From contig OZ219933.1 in assembly GCA_964291465.2 (NCBI GenBank), positions 1-64,000 on the forward strand: a stretch of DNA of 64,000 nt, in the 5' to 3' direction. The translations under genes and the position numbers were made by a program. Below, piece by piece: positions 33,630 to 44,167 of this stretch (position 1 is the stretch's first letter; each line of letters starts with the position of its first letter). The notes beneath the pieces are model-generated. The model had not been told where the DNA came from. It saw only the letters and a list, made by a program, of their open reading frames with translations, and did no database searches. This DNA is from JAGWBJ01 sp964291465. GTDB lineage: Bacteria; Chloroflexota; Dehalococcoidia; Lucifugimonadales; JAGWBF01.

Positions 33630-34391
33630 GTGTCCGGACATTCCAAATGGTCGACCATCAAGCGGGCCAAGGGGGTCGCCGACGCCCGCCGGGGCCAGCT
33701 ATTCACCCAGCTCAGCAGGGAGATCGCGATAGCCGTGCGGCAGGGAGGCGGCGGCGACCCGGACCTCAACTACCGCCTTCGCCTGGCCATCGACCGGGCC
33801 CGGAGCCGCAACATGCCCATGGACACCATAGAGCGGGCCATCCTCCGTGCCTCGGGCGGGGGGGACGCCGGGGAGCAACTGGACGAGGTGACCTACGAGG
33901 GGTACGGCCCCGGCGGGGCGGCCATCCTGCTCCACGCGGTCACCCCCAACCGCAACCGCACCGCCTCGGACGTGCGGTCGGTGTTCACCCGGGCGGGGGG
34001 CAGCCTGGGAGAGACGGGCTGCGTGGCCTGGAACTTCGACAACAAGGGCGTCATCACCCTGGAGGTGGACGAGGAGAGCGCGGAGGAGGTGGCCCTCCTG
34101 GCCATCGACGCCGCGGCCGAGGACGTGCAGGTGGACGGAGGCTACGTGGAGATATACACGGCGCCGGATGCCCTGGAGCAGGTGCGGAAGACGCTGGAGG
34201 GCAGCGGCGTGGGCACCTCCTCGGCCGAGCTCTCCATGAAGCCCAAGACGGTGCTCGCCCTGGGGGACAAGGAGGCGGAGCAGACCCTCCGGCTGCTGGA
34301 CAGCCTGGAGGAGCTGGAGGACGTGCAGAAGGTGTACAGCAACGCCGACTTCCCCGACCAAGTGCTGGAGAGGTACCGGGAGGAAGGCTAG
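33630..34391 (+). CDS. YebC/PmpR family regulatory protein
   Basis: The 253-aa protein begins with the family signature SGHSKWSTIKRAKGVADARRGQLFTQLSREI and keeps GGDPDLNYRLRLAIDRARSRNMP and YEGYGPGGAAILLHAVTPNRNRTASDVRSVFTRAGG. YebC proteins are described as transcription regulators or, more recently, as factors that help ribosomes at difficult sequences. GTG at 33630. It sits 15 bases before ruvC, the usual yebC-ruvC-ruvA order. Confidence 0.94.
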   Translation: MSGHSKWSTIKRAKGVADARRGQLFTQLSREIAIAVRQGGGGDPDLNYRLRLAIDRARSRNMPMDTIERAILRASGGGDAGEQLDEVTYEGYGPGGAAILLHAVTPNRNRTASDVRSVFTRAGGSLGETGCVAWNFDNKGVITLEVDEESAEEVALLAIDAAAEDVQVDGGYVEIYTAPDALEQVRKTLEGSGVGTSSAELSMKPKTVLALGDKEAEQTLRLLDSLEELEDVQKVYSNADFPDQVLERYREEG

Positions 34392-34406
34392 GAGCGGCGG
34401 GCAGGC

Positions 34407-34919
34407 ATGCGAGTTCTGGGCATCGACCCGGGCACCATACGGATGGGCTACGGGCTGGTGGAGGAGGCGGACCCCCCCAACGCGGTGGACTGGGGGGCGG
34501 TGTCCCTCCCGTCGTCGCTGCCCATCGAGGAGCGGCTCTACCAGCTCCACTCCCACGTCCTGAACATGATATCCATCTGGCAGCCCGACGCGGTGGCCGT
34601 GGAGGAGCCCTTCGTGGGCCGGGGTGAGAACCGGTACGTGTCCTCGGCGATGGCGGTGGGGCAGGCCCAGGCCTTGGTGCTCATCGCCGCCGCGGGGCAG
34701 GCGGTGCCCGTGTCACGGTACTCGCCCGCCCAGGTGAAGCGCTCCATCGCCAACTACGGCGCGGCCAGCAAGGAGCAGGTGCAGAAGATGGTGAGGACGG
34801 TGCTGGACCTGGAGGAGATCCCCCAGCCCTCGGACGCCGCCGACGCCCTGGCCATCGCCCTCTGCCACCTGCACCAGCGGCACGCGGAGGACGTGCTGGA
34901 CCGCCGGTTGGAGCGGTAG
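34407..34919 (+). CDS. ruvC: Crossover junction endodeoxyribonuclease RuvC
   Basis: The 170-aa resolvase has the catalytic acidic residues at Asp7 (RVLGIDPGTIRMGYG), Glu in AVEEPFVGRGENR and the two Asp of PSDAADALAIALCHLH. It resolves Holliday junctions as a dimer with RuvAB. ATG 34407 follows yebC by 15 bases. ruvA comes 42 bases later; ruvB is not in the window. Confidence 0.95.
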   Translation: MRVLGIDPGTIRMGYGLVEEADPPNAVDWGAVSLPSSLPIEERLYQLHSHVLNMISIWQPDAVAVEEPFVGRGENRYVSSAMAVGQAQALVLIAAAGQAVPVSRYSPAQVKRSIANYGAASKEQVQKMVRTVLDLEEIPQPSDAADALAIALCHLHQRHAEDVLDRRLER

Positions 34920-34961
34920 GGTGGGAGGCGCCCTGGGCAGCGGCCCGTTGGAGGCCGGGAG

Positions 34962-35552
34962 TTGATCACGGGAATCACCGGCGTTCTGGAGGCCCGGGGG
35001 GCCGACTGGGTGCAGGTCCAGGTGGGCGGGGCCGTGAGCCTGCGGGTCTCCTGCCCGGCGTCCACCGTCCGGGACCTGGGGGAGATCGGCCAGAAGGTGC
35101 GGCTCCACACGCGGCTGTACGCCAGGGACGACGAGCTGGTGCTGTACGGGTTCTCCTCGGCCGACTCCCTGGGGTTGTTCCAGATGCTGAACGGCGTGTC
35201 GGGCATCGGGCCCAGGATGTCCCTGTCCCTCCTCTCGTCCCTGGAGCCCCGGGATCTGGCCGACGCCATCGCCGCGGGGGACGTGGAGGCCCTGAGCAGG
35301 GTGCCGGGAGTCGGCAAGCGGAGCGCGGGCCGGCTGGTGCTGGAGCTACGGGGGAAGCTCCCGGCCCTGGGGGCCGGGCGGGACGGCGGGGCGTTCCCGG
35401 CCGGGGAGGACGCCGAGGCCGTCGAGGCGTTGATGGCCCTGGGCTACGGCGGCCCAGAGGCGCGGCGCATGGTGGCGGCCCTGACCGACGCCGCGGGACT
35501 GCCGGTGGAGGAGCGGGTCCGCCGGGCCCTTCAGGGGTCCGCGGGGGGATGA
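34962..35552 (+). CDS. ruvA: Holliday junction branch migration protein RuvA
   Basis: The 196-aa protein has the OB-fold start MITGITGVLEARGADWVQVQVGG, helix-hairpin-helix motifs (GVSGIGPRMSLSLLS and RVPGVGKRSAGRLVLELRGKL) and the C-terminal RuvB-contact domain (EAVEALMALGYGGPEARRMVAAL). Start is TTG at 34962. Its stop overlaps the next gene in ATGA; that next gene is not ruvB, which is unusual. Confidence 0.95.
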   Translation: MITGITGVLEARGADWVQVQVGGAVSLRVSCPASTVRDLGEIGQKVRLHTRLYARDDELVLYGFSSADSLGLFQMLNGVSGIGPRMSLSLLSSLEPRDLADAIAAGDVEALSRVPGVGKRSAGRLVLELRGKLPALGAGRDGGAFPAGEDAEAVEALMALGYGGPEARRMVAALTDAAGLPVEERVRRALQGSAGG

Positions 35553-36250
35553 TTGTGGGAAGTTTCACTGTGGATGGGGCGGAAACGGATGGTCCCGAAG
35601 ACTGGCGGAAAGGTTTGGCAGATCCTAAGAAACAATGGAAGCAGGGTAAATCAGCGAAGGCCCTGGCGTACTGTTGGGAGGAATCGAACGGGTTTCCTCC
35701 CGACGTACAGCGAATATTTGAGCGGTCGAACTCTAGACAGCTCATGGGGTTGAGGTTCCTTAGGGGGTTCATCGAACACACCACATCGGTGCCAGGGCGA
35801 GGGAGAGCATCCCAAGCTGACATACTTGTCAAAGCCGAAGGCCAATCGGGTGTGGTAATGGTTGCGGTTGAGGGGAAGGTGGATGAGCATTTCGATGAAG
35901 AAGTGTCAGTCTGGCTGGGGCCTCGACCGTCGAAAAACAAGCAACATAGACTCATTGGCTTATGTAACATGCGGGAAGTGGCTGCATCCTCTGTAGGGCA
36001 TATCCGTTACCAACTGCTGCACCGCACGGCGTCAGCCTTAATTGAAGCGAGGAACGTCGGCGCTTCTTGCGCCGTAATGCTCGTCCACTCCTTCAGCCAG
36101 GAAGATGAACATTTCAAGGATTACCAAACATTTCTGTCGTTGCTTGGAGCCAGTGGGAAGGTGAATTCGGTTACTCATATCGGGAAGAAGGCCAAGATTG
36201 ACTTGTACTTAGCCTGGGTAAGGGGCAACCCTCGTTTCTTAACAGTTTAG
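35549..36250 (+). CDS. Hypothetical protein, possibly nuclease-like, foreign composition
   Basis: The 233-aa product is not clearly recognised. The region ILVKAEGQSGVVMVAVEGKVDEHF with an acidic residue followed by EGK resembles a PD-(D/E)xK nuclease core (D/E-x-K), and later GHIRYQLLHRTASALIEA is a helix with Arg-Tyr-Gln-Leu-Leu as in some restriction-like proteins. This assignment is tentative. Base composition is visibly lower in G+C than its neighbours, with many A/T-ending codons, a sign of horizontal acquisition. It overlaps the ruvA stop by four bases (ATGA), and uvrB follows after 33 bases. Confidence 0.65.
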   Translation: MIVGSFTVDGAETDGPEDWRKGLADPKKQWKQGKSAKALAYCWEESNGFPPDVQRIFERSNSRQLMGLRFLRGFIEHTTSVPGRGRASQADILVKAEGQSGVVMVAVEGKVDEHFDEEVSVWLGPRPSKNKQHRLIGLCNMREVAASSVGHIRYQLLHRTASALIEARNVGASCAVMLVHSFSQEDEHFKDYQTFLSLLGASGKVNSVTHIGKKAKIDLYLAWVRGNPRFLTV

Positions 36251-36283
36251 ACCGTTCGACGAAGAGTGATAGGGTGCAGAAAG

Positions 36284-38311
<2,028 letters not shown>

Positions 38312-38371
38312 CGGCCGGCGGCAACAGGCCCACGATACTCGTCGCCAGGGCGGTCCCCTCAGGATGTATAC

Positions 38372-38668
38372 ATGAGGACGTTGGCGGCAGCCGTGATGGT
38401 CTCGGCCTTGGTGTCGGCGTGTGGGTCCGAGGCCCCAGCGACCTCAGAACCAACACCTATCTTCGACGCCGTATACCAAGCCTTCATGGTCAGCTCCCTA
38501 GAGCAGGAGATACTAGAGGCCAAGCAGGAAGGCAACGACGCGCTGGTAGAGTGCCTTACGCTGATGCAAGAGGCGTACATCCGTTGGCAGCCAGTGGAGG
38601 ACGACTTCGAGGAACGCTGCGAACCGCTGCTTGGGACCCATACTTCGGAGACTCCGCAGGCTCCGTAG
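38372..38668 (+). CDS. Small putative lipoprotein
   Basis: The 98-aa product has a signal sequence ending in the lipobox LVSAC (MRTLAAAVMVSALVSAC), so the Cys at position 17 is likely lipidated. The rest is a helical, Glu-rich segment (EQEILEAKQEGNDALVECLTLMQEAYI) with two more cysteines. No family is recognised. It has no clear ribosome site, and its composition is less GC-rich than neighbours. Confidence 0.55.
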   Translation: MRTLAAAVMVSALVSACGSEAPATSEPTPIFDAVYQAFMVSSLEQEILEAKQEGNDALVECLTLMQEAYIRWQPVEDDFEERCEPLLGTHTSETPQAP

Positions 38669-38701
38669 AGTGTTCGTACTTCTCTCTCAGATAGGCAAGG
38701 T

Positions 38702-38731
38702 TTGACGCGGCCCGTAGGGAGTTGGTACAAT
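38702..38731 (+). promoter_or_regulatory. Sigma70-type promoter for the MIP18-Mrp pair
   Basis: TTGACG (38702-38707), 18 bases, TACAAT (38726-38731), then about 40 bases to ATG 38771. Each hexamer departs from consensus at one position. Confidence 0.65.
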
Positions 38732-38770
38732 TTCGCTCGTAAGTCCCAGCAAAATAGGCGGAGGAGAGCC

Positions 38771-39082
38771 ATGGCAGAGGACACGCTGACACGCGAAGAC
38801 GTACGGGACGTGCTCAAGAACGTCTACGACCCGGAGATCCCCGTCAACATAGTCGACCTGGGACTCATCTACGACATCCAGATCGAAGAGGGGGACGTCT
38901 ACGTCCAGATGACCCTCACGGCCCCCGGCTGCGGCATGGGCCCCATGATCGCCCAGCAGGCCGAGTGGGCCATCTCCGAGGTGGAGGGCGTCGAGGACGT
39001 GCAGGTCGAGATGACCTTCGAGCCCCCCTGGTCCCCCGACCTGATCAGCGAAGACGGCAAGAAGCTCCTGGGCATAGACTAG
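38771..39082 (+). CDS. MIP18 family (SufT/PaaD-like) iron-sulfur assembly protein
   Basis: The 103-aa protein matches the MIP18/DUF59 domain: VYDPEIPVNIVDLGLIYDI, LTAPGCGMGPMIAQQAEWAI with the conserved Cys, and FEPPWSPDLIS. Members help insert or repair Fe-S clusters. GGAGGAGAGCC before ATG 38771 fixes the start. The adjacent Mrp-type P-loop protein is a usual partner, and the pair fits an organism with many Fe-S enzymes such as the RdhA-like array. Confidence 0.9.
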   Translation: MAEDTLTREDVRDVLKNVYDPEIPVNIVDLGLIYDIQIEEGDVYVQMTLTAPGCGMGPMIAQQAEWAISEVEGVEDVQVEMTFEPPWSPDLISEDGKKLLGID

Positions 39083-39108
39083 CCTGCCTCCCTCGCTTTG
39101 GCCCCTGG

Positions 39109-39132
39109 GGCCGCGGCGGGCCCGCCGCGGCC
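39109..39132. promoter_or_regulatory. 24-bp perfect palindrome between MIP18 and Mrp genes
   Basis: ggccgcggcggg is followed directly by its exact complement. It lies 26 bases after the MIP18 stop and 22 bases before the Mrp ATG. It may be a protein-binding site, an attenuator hairpin or simply a stable mRNA stem; no T-run follows. Confidence 0.5.
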
Positions 39133-39154
39133 AGCCTATCCACGGCGGTTGTCC

Positions 39155-39976
39155 ATGACTACCCCCACGCCCACCCCCCAGGAAAACGCCCGCCTCGAGG
39201 CCATCAAGCGCACCTGGCAGCAGAAGCGGCAGATAACCCAGCGCCTCGGCCAGATAAAGAACAAGGTGGCGGTGTACAGCGGCAAGGGGGGAGTGGGCAA
39301 GACCACCGTCGCGGTCAATCTGGCCGCCTCCCTGGCCAGCGAGGGCAACAGGGTCGGCCTCTTGGACGTCGACATAGACTGCCCCAACGTCACCAAGGCC
39401 ATGGGCATCCAGGAGAAGCCCGTCTACCAGAACGGGGAGATCGTCCCCTCGGAGCGGTTCGGCGTCAAGGTGATCTCCATGGCCTTCTTCCAGGAGAACG
39501 AGGACGAGGCCATCATCTGGCGGGGGCCAATGATCCACAACGCCATAAACCAGTTCCTGCAGATGACCGCCTGGGGCGACCTGGACTACCTGGTGGTCGA
39601 CCTTCCGCCGGGCACCTCGGACGCTCCCCTCACCGTGATGCAGGCCCTGCCCCTGGACGGCTTCGTGGTGGTCACCACACCCCAGCAGCTTGCCAACCTG
39701 GACGCCAAGCGTTGCATCAACATGATACGGAAGCTCAAGGTCGAGGTGCTCGGGGTCGTGGAGAACTACACCGGTGAGATCTTCGGCGAGGGGGCCGGCG
39801 CCGACCTGGCCAGCGAGATGGACCTGCCGTTCCTGGGCTCCCTTAGCCTGCGGTCCGACTACCGGGACACGTCCCAGCCCACGGTCCTGTCCAGCCCCGA
39901 CGTGATGGACGAGTACCGTGAGGTGGCCGAGAGGGTGAAGGCCGGGCTGGCGGCCCTGGCCGAAGCCAAGGAGTAG
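39155..39976 (+). CDS. Mrp/NBP35-family Fe-S cluster carrier ATPase
   Basis: This 273-aa P-loop protein has YSGKGGVGKTTVAVNLA (deviant Walker A), DVDIDCPNVTKAMG, DLPPGTSDAPLTVMQ and VENYTGE. It carries Fe-S clusters and delivers them to apo-proteins. The C-terminal CxxC dimer motif of many Mrp proteins is replaced by NYTGE..., so cluster binding at that site is doubtful. ATG 39155 gives a start just before TPTPTPQENARLEAIKRTW. Predicted to be co-expressed with the MIP18 gene. Confidence 0.88.
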   Translation: MTTPTPTPQENARLEAIKRTWQQKRQITQRLGQIKNKVAVYSGKGGVGKTTVAVNLAASLASEGNRVGLLDVDIDCPNVTKAMGIQEKPVYQNGEIVPSERFGVKVISMAFFQENEDEAIIWRGPMIHNAINQFLQMTAWGDLDYLVVDLPPGTSDAPLTVMQALPLDGFVVVTTPQQLANLDAKRCINMIRKLKVEVLGVVENYTGEIFGEGAGADLASEMDLPFLGSLSLRSDYRDTSQPTVLSSPDVMDEYREVAERVKAGLAALAEAKE

Positions 39977-40019
39977 CGACCGCCCGTCCCCTCCCGCTGC
40001 TTGCCGGCTTGGGCCGGCC

Positions 40020-41855
40020 CTAGGCGCGGGACGCCTGCTTCTTGCCCTGGCCCCTCTTGGGTTTCGCTACTATGTGCTGCAGCAGGGAGACCTCCCGGCG
40101 CATGGCGGCCTTGGCGTGCCTGGAGTCCTCCCCCATGTTACGGAACTTCTTGTAGCGGCTCTCCGTGAGCTTCTTGGAGGAGACCTTCTCCAGGGCCGAG
40201 AGCTGTCTCCTGATGGCAATCCCCAGCCGGCGCGACGCGGCCTCGGGGTCCGTGTGAGCGCCCCCCTCCGGCTCGGGCACTATCTCGTCGACGATGCCCA
40301 GGGCCTTGCACTCGTGGGCCATGAGGGTCATGGCGTCGGACCGCTCCCGCTGGATGCGGGCGTTTCCGTATATCCTGGAGACGGCCTCGGCGGGGGGGAT
40401 GGGGGAGTAGACCGCGTACTCCTGCATCAGGATGCTGTCGGAGATGCCCAGGGCCAGGGCCCCCTCGTTCCCCCCCTCTCCCACTATGGCCGACACTATG
40501 GGAGTGGGTACTCCCGCCATGAGGGACAGGGTGGTGGCGATGGCGTTGCCCACGCCCTGCTCCTCGGACTCCAGGCCAGGGTGGGCCCCCTGGGTATCGA
40601 TGAGGGTCACCACCGGCAGCTTGAACCGGGCTGCCAGGTCGATGAGGCGACGGGCCTTGCGCAGCCCCTCGGGGTAGGTGTGGAAGAGGTCCCCGGGCTG
40701 GGCGTTGGTCCGCTCCTGGCCTATGATCACCACCGGCTTGCCCATCAGGTATCCGAGCCCGCCGACCACCGACCTGTCGTCGCCGCTGACCCGGTCCCCA
40801 CGCACCTCTATGAAATCGTCCACCGTGGACTGTATGTAGTCCTGGGCCGTGGGCCGGCGGGGGTGGTGGACCACTTCCAGCACCCGGGCCGTGTCGGCCG
40901 GCTCCGCCACGTCGACCTTGTCCTCCGAGGGGACCTTGCCGTTGGACCTGGCCGGATCGCCGGGGCTGAGCAGGCTCAGGATCGTGCCCAGCTTCTCCTT
41001 CATCTCCTCCCGGTCCACGATGCCGTCCAGCAGGCCCAGCCTCACGTGGGCCTCGGCGGTGTGGGCGTCCGGGGGCAGGGGCTTTCTCGACGCCTGCCTG
41101 AGGGTCTTCATGGGGACCAGCCCTATGAGGGTGCCCGGCTCGGCGAAGATCAGGTCCGCGAGGTTGGCGAAGCTGGCGTAGGCGTGGCCCGTCGCCGGGT
41201 TGGAGAGCACCACCACGAAGGGGACCTGCTTGTCCCTCAGCCTGTTGGCGGCGGTGACCGTCTTGGCCATCTGCATGAGAGAGAGGACCCCTTCCTGAAT
41301 ACGCGCGCCGCCGCCGCTGACCATCGCCAACAGGGGTACGGAGGACTTCGCAGCCTCCTCGAAGGTGAGTGCCACCTTCTCGCCCACCACGCTCCCCATG
41401 CTTCCGCCCATGAACCCGAAGTCCAGGACCACGATCATGGTCTTGATGCCGTCGATGGTGCAGCTTCCCGTTACGACGGCCTCGGTGAGCCCTGTCCTGG
41501 CCTGGTCCTGGGAGAGCCTGCGGGGATAGGAACCGCGGTTGGAGAAGGAGAGGGGGTGCAGGGACTTGATGAAGCGGTTGCTCTCCTTGAAGCTGCCCGC
41601 GTCGGCCACCAGGTCGATGCGCTCCCGGGCCGTGAGGCTGTAGTGGAACCTGCACTCGGGGCAGATCCGGTACTTGACGTAGAGAGGCGCCTCGCCGATG
41701 GCCCTCTCGCATACGAGGCAGTAGTCCCGGGCCACGGACACGTAGGACCGGTCCAGGGTCGTACCTTTCCTGAGGAGATGGACCAGAAGCTCAGACAGGT
41801 TTCTCAAGGGCGCGCTCCGGGCTCTCGACTTCCCCGCGACACAACTCGACCACAA
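40020..41855 (-). CDS. accDA: Acetyl-CoA carboxylase carboxyltransferase, fused beta-alpha subunits
   Basis: The 611-aa protein joins AccD (zinc ribbon CLVCERAIG...CPECRFHYSL, GFMGGSMGSVVGEK, SGGGARIQEG) to AccA (about residues 320-560: PTAQDYIQSTVDDFIEVRGDR, DTQGAHPGLESEEQGVGNAIA, VGEGGNEGALALG, YGNARIQRERSDAM). It transfers the carboxyl from carboxybiotin to acetyl-CoA, making malonyl-CoA for fatty acids. The C-terminus has a Lys-rich tail. Start codon is TTG at 41855, with other in-frame starts possible. Fusion is unusual compared with separate subunits but known in other bacteria. Confidence 0.92.
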   Translation of the reverse strand: MWSSCVAGKSRARSAPLRNLSELLVHLLRKGTTLDRSYVSVARDYCLVCERAIGEAPLYVKYRICPECRFHYSLTARERIDLVADAGSFKESNRFIKSLHPLSFSNRGSYPRRLSQDQARTGLTEAVVTGSCTIDGIKTMIVVLDFGFMGGSMGSVVGEKVALTFEEAAKSSVPLLAMVSGGGARIQEGVLSLMQMAKTVTAANRLRDKQVPFVVVLSNPATGHAYASFANLADLIFAEPGTLIGLVPMKTLRQASRKPLPPDAHTAEAHVRLGLLDGIVDREEMKEKLGTILSLLSPGDPARSNGKVPSEDKVDVAEPADTARVLEVVHHPRRPTAQDYIQSTVDDFIEVRGDRVSGDDRSVVGGLGYLMGKPVVIIGQERTNAQPGDLFHTYPEGLRKARRLIDLAARFKLPVVTLIDTQGAHPGLESEEQGVGNAIATTLSLMAGVPTPIVSAIVGEGGNEGALALGISDSILMQEYAVYSPIPPAEAVSRIYGNARIQRERSDAMTLMAHECKALGIVDEIVPEPEGGAHTDPEAASRRLGIAIRRQLSALEKVSSKKLTESRYKKFRNMGEDSRHAKAAMRREVSLLQHIVAKPKRGQGKKQASRA

Positions 41856-42013
41856 TGCTGGGCACGAATCAAGGGGCGCGTCCGGTGACGGTACCTCGGC
41901 CTGCTATGGACTGCCTTATTCTTATCGTACAACGGAATCCCCCCGAAAGAAAGGCGGGGACGGCGCCGCCCCTGGATTCCGGCTCGAGGACCGGGGTGAC
42001 GGCGGACCCTCGA

Positions 42014-44167
42014 TCAGGGATGGGGGACGGCGGCCACGACGCCTTCGTCCTCCAGCTGGCGCCTCAGCTCCACGGCCCGCTGGAAGCCCACGTGCAGCCG
42101 GCGTTGCAGGACCGAGGCCGACACGTCGGGCAGCTGCTCGGCCAGCTCCCTGGCCTGCTCCATCAGGTCGTCCTCGCTCTCCTCCTCCGCCTCCTCGGCG
42201 GCCGGCTCGTCGTGCAGGTCGATCTTCGGCGGCGGCGGCCCCTTCTGGGTCTGCCAGAACTCCACCATCTTCTCGATCTCCATGTCGTCTACGAAGGTGC
42301 CCTGCACCCGCGAAGGCTTGGGGGAGCCGGAGGTGAGGAGCATCATGTCTCCCTTGCCCAGGAGCTTCTCCGCGCCCGCCGTGTCCAGTATCACCCTGGA
42401 GTCCACCTGGGAGGCTACGGCGAAGGCGACGCGTCCTGGCACGTTGGCCTTCAGCAGTCCGGTGACCACGTTGACCGACGGTCTCTGGGTGGCCAATATC
42501 AGGTGTATGCCCGCGGCGCGGCCGAGCTGGGCGAGCCTGACCAAGCCGGACTCCGCTTCATAGGCTGCCGCCATCATCAGGTCGGCCATCTCGTCTATGA
42601 TGACCACCAGGAAGGGCATCGGCTCCGACGCCTTGCGGTTGTAACCATCGATGTTCCTGGCGCCGATCTCCTCCATGAGCTTGTAGCGCCGGAGCATCTC
42701 GTCCTGCAGCCCCTTCAGCACCACCAACACCTCGTCCGTCTCGACGATTACGGGGGCGACCAGGTGGGGTATCCCATTGAAGGGCGTCAGCTCCACCCGC
42801 TTGGGGTCCACCATGAGCATCCTGACCCGGTCGGGGGGCTGCTTCATCAGCAGTGAGGCGACGATGGTGTTGATGCACACGCTCTTGCCGCTGCCGGTGG
42901 CGCCGGCGATGAGGAGGTGGGGCAGGCTGGCCAGGTCGGCCACCACCGGCTCGCCGCCCGTATCCTCGCCCAGGGCGATGGGCAGCCCGCCCTTGGAGGC
43001 CACCTTCTCGAAGGCCTTCCCCTCGACAACGGAGCGGAGCATTACCGTGCGGGGATGGGGGTTGGGCATCTCCAGCCCCACCAGGGCCTCGCCGGGCACC
43101 GGGGCCTCCAGCCGCAGGTAGGGGGTCTTGAGGGACAGCGCCAAGTCCTTCTCGCGCGCGAGAATGCTCTGGACCTTTACCCGGCTCGTCTCCGCCACCG
43201 GTTCGGCGCCCTTGCCCCGGTTCTTCACCCACCCGGGCACCAGTCCGAACTGAATGACCTGCGGCCCGGTACGTATGTCGTTCACCGACACGTCGACGCG
43301 GTGCTCCGTGAGGGTCGCCTCGATGTTGCGCGCCATCTCCTGGAGGATGGCCTCCGGCACGGGGTTGTCCTCCGCCTGCCCCAGGATGTCCATTGGCGGC
43401 AGCCGCCATCCTCCGGCCTTCCGCGCCTTGCTCTTCCCCGCGTCTCTCTCCAGGTCCCCGGGGCTGTCGTCGGCCCGCGCGGCCGCCTTGGCAGGCTCGC
43501 CGGCGGGGCTCCAGGGCTCCTCAGAGAGCCCTTTGTCAGCCGGTCCCGTCCCGTTCTGAGACGCCGCCGGCTCCTCCAGCCAGCCCTTGAGAGTGGCGCC
43601 GGTCTTGGAGGCCGTCCGGGAAAGGACGGCGCCCCCTCCCCGGGCCATCCGCTGGCCCACTCGCCGGTAGGTGGGCCCGGCCCAACGGGGGTACAGCATC
43701 AGGGGCGTAAGGCCCACCAGGACCAGCACCTTCAGGGCCCCCAGCACGGCCGGGGAGCCTCCCAGGTACTGGCCCCAGTAGCCTCCCAGGGAGGCGTCGT
43801 ACATCACGCCGCTGGAGGCGTGGAACATGGAGAGTATTCCCAGGCTCACGGCGACGGCCATCCCGGTGCCGACCCACACCCGCCAGAACCGGGGGACCCA
43901 CTCCCTACGGTACCGCACCACCAGGGCAAAGCTGAAGAGCCAGAAGAAGACGGGAACGAGGCCCAAGCCCAGGGCTCCCAGCATCCAGCTCTGGACGGAG
44001 TCGACGAACAGGAAGGCCAGCACCGCTGCGGCGGGAATCGCCGGTGTGGGCAGGGTGACGGCGGCAGCCCTCAGGAGCCGTCCCCTGCCGCCCCGTGTCT
44101 GCCCCGCCCGGCCGGGCCGGGCGGGAGCCGGACGCGACGCGGACAAGCTCGCGGCTCTGCGTGCCAC
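42014..44167 (-). CDS. ftsK: DNA translocase FtsK/SpoIIIE
   Basis: The 717-aa protein has about four N-terminal membrane helices (residues 37-160), a short charged linker, a motor domain with Walker A LIAGATGSGKSVCINT and Walker B LVVIIDEMADLMM, the motif LATQRPSVNVVTGLLKANVPGR, and a C-terminal gamma domain (VSASVLQRRLHVGFQRAVELRRQLEDEGVV). It pumps DNA through the septum and activates dimer resolution. The linker is shorter than in E. coli FtsK. GTG 44167 abuts the rnj stop, so it is translationally coupled. Confidence 0.94.
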   Translation of the reverse strand: MARRAASLSASRPAPARPGRAGQTRGGRGRLLRAAAVTLPTPAIPAAAVLAFLFVDSVQSWMLGALGLGLVPVFFWLFSFALVVRYRREWVPRFWRVWVGTGMAVAVSLGILSMFHASSGVMYDASLGGYWGQYLGGSPAVLGALKVLVLVGLTPLMLYPRWAGPTYRRVGQRMARGGGAVLSRTASKTGATLKGWLEEPAASQNGTGPADKGLSEEPWSPAGEPAKAAARADDSPGDLERDAGKSKARKAGGWRLPPMDILGQAEDNPVPEAILQEMARNIEATLTEHRVDVSVNDIRTGPQVIQFGLVPGWVKNRGKGAEPVAETSRVKVQSILAREKDLALSLKTPYLRLEAPVPGEALVGLEMPNPHPRTVMLRSVVEGKAFEKVASKGGLPIALGEDTGGEPVVADLASLPHLLIAGATGSGKSVCINTIVASLLMKQPPDRVRMLMVDPKRVELTPFNGIPHLVAPVIVETDEVLVVLKGLQDEMLRRYKLMEEIGARNIDGYNRKASEPMPFLVVIIDEMADLMMAAAYEAESGLVRLAQLGRAAGIHLILATQRPSVNVVTGLLKANVPGRVAFAVASQVDSRVILDTAGAEKLLGKGDMMLLTSGSPKPSRVQGTFVDDMEIEKMVEFWQTQKGPPPPKIDLHDEPAAEEAEEESEDDLMEQARELAEQLPDVSASVLQRRLHVGFQRAVELRRQLEDEGVVAAVPHP

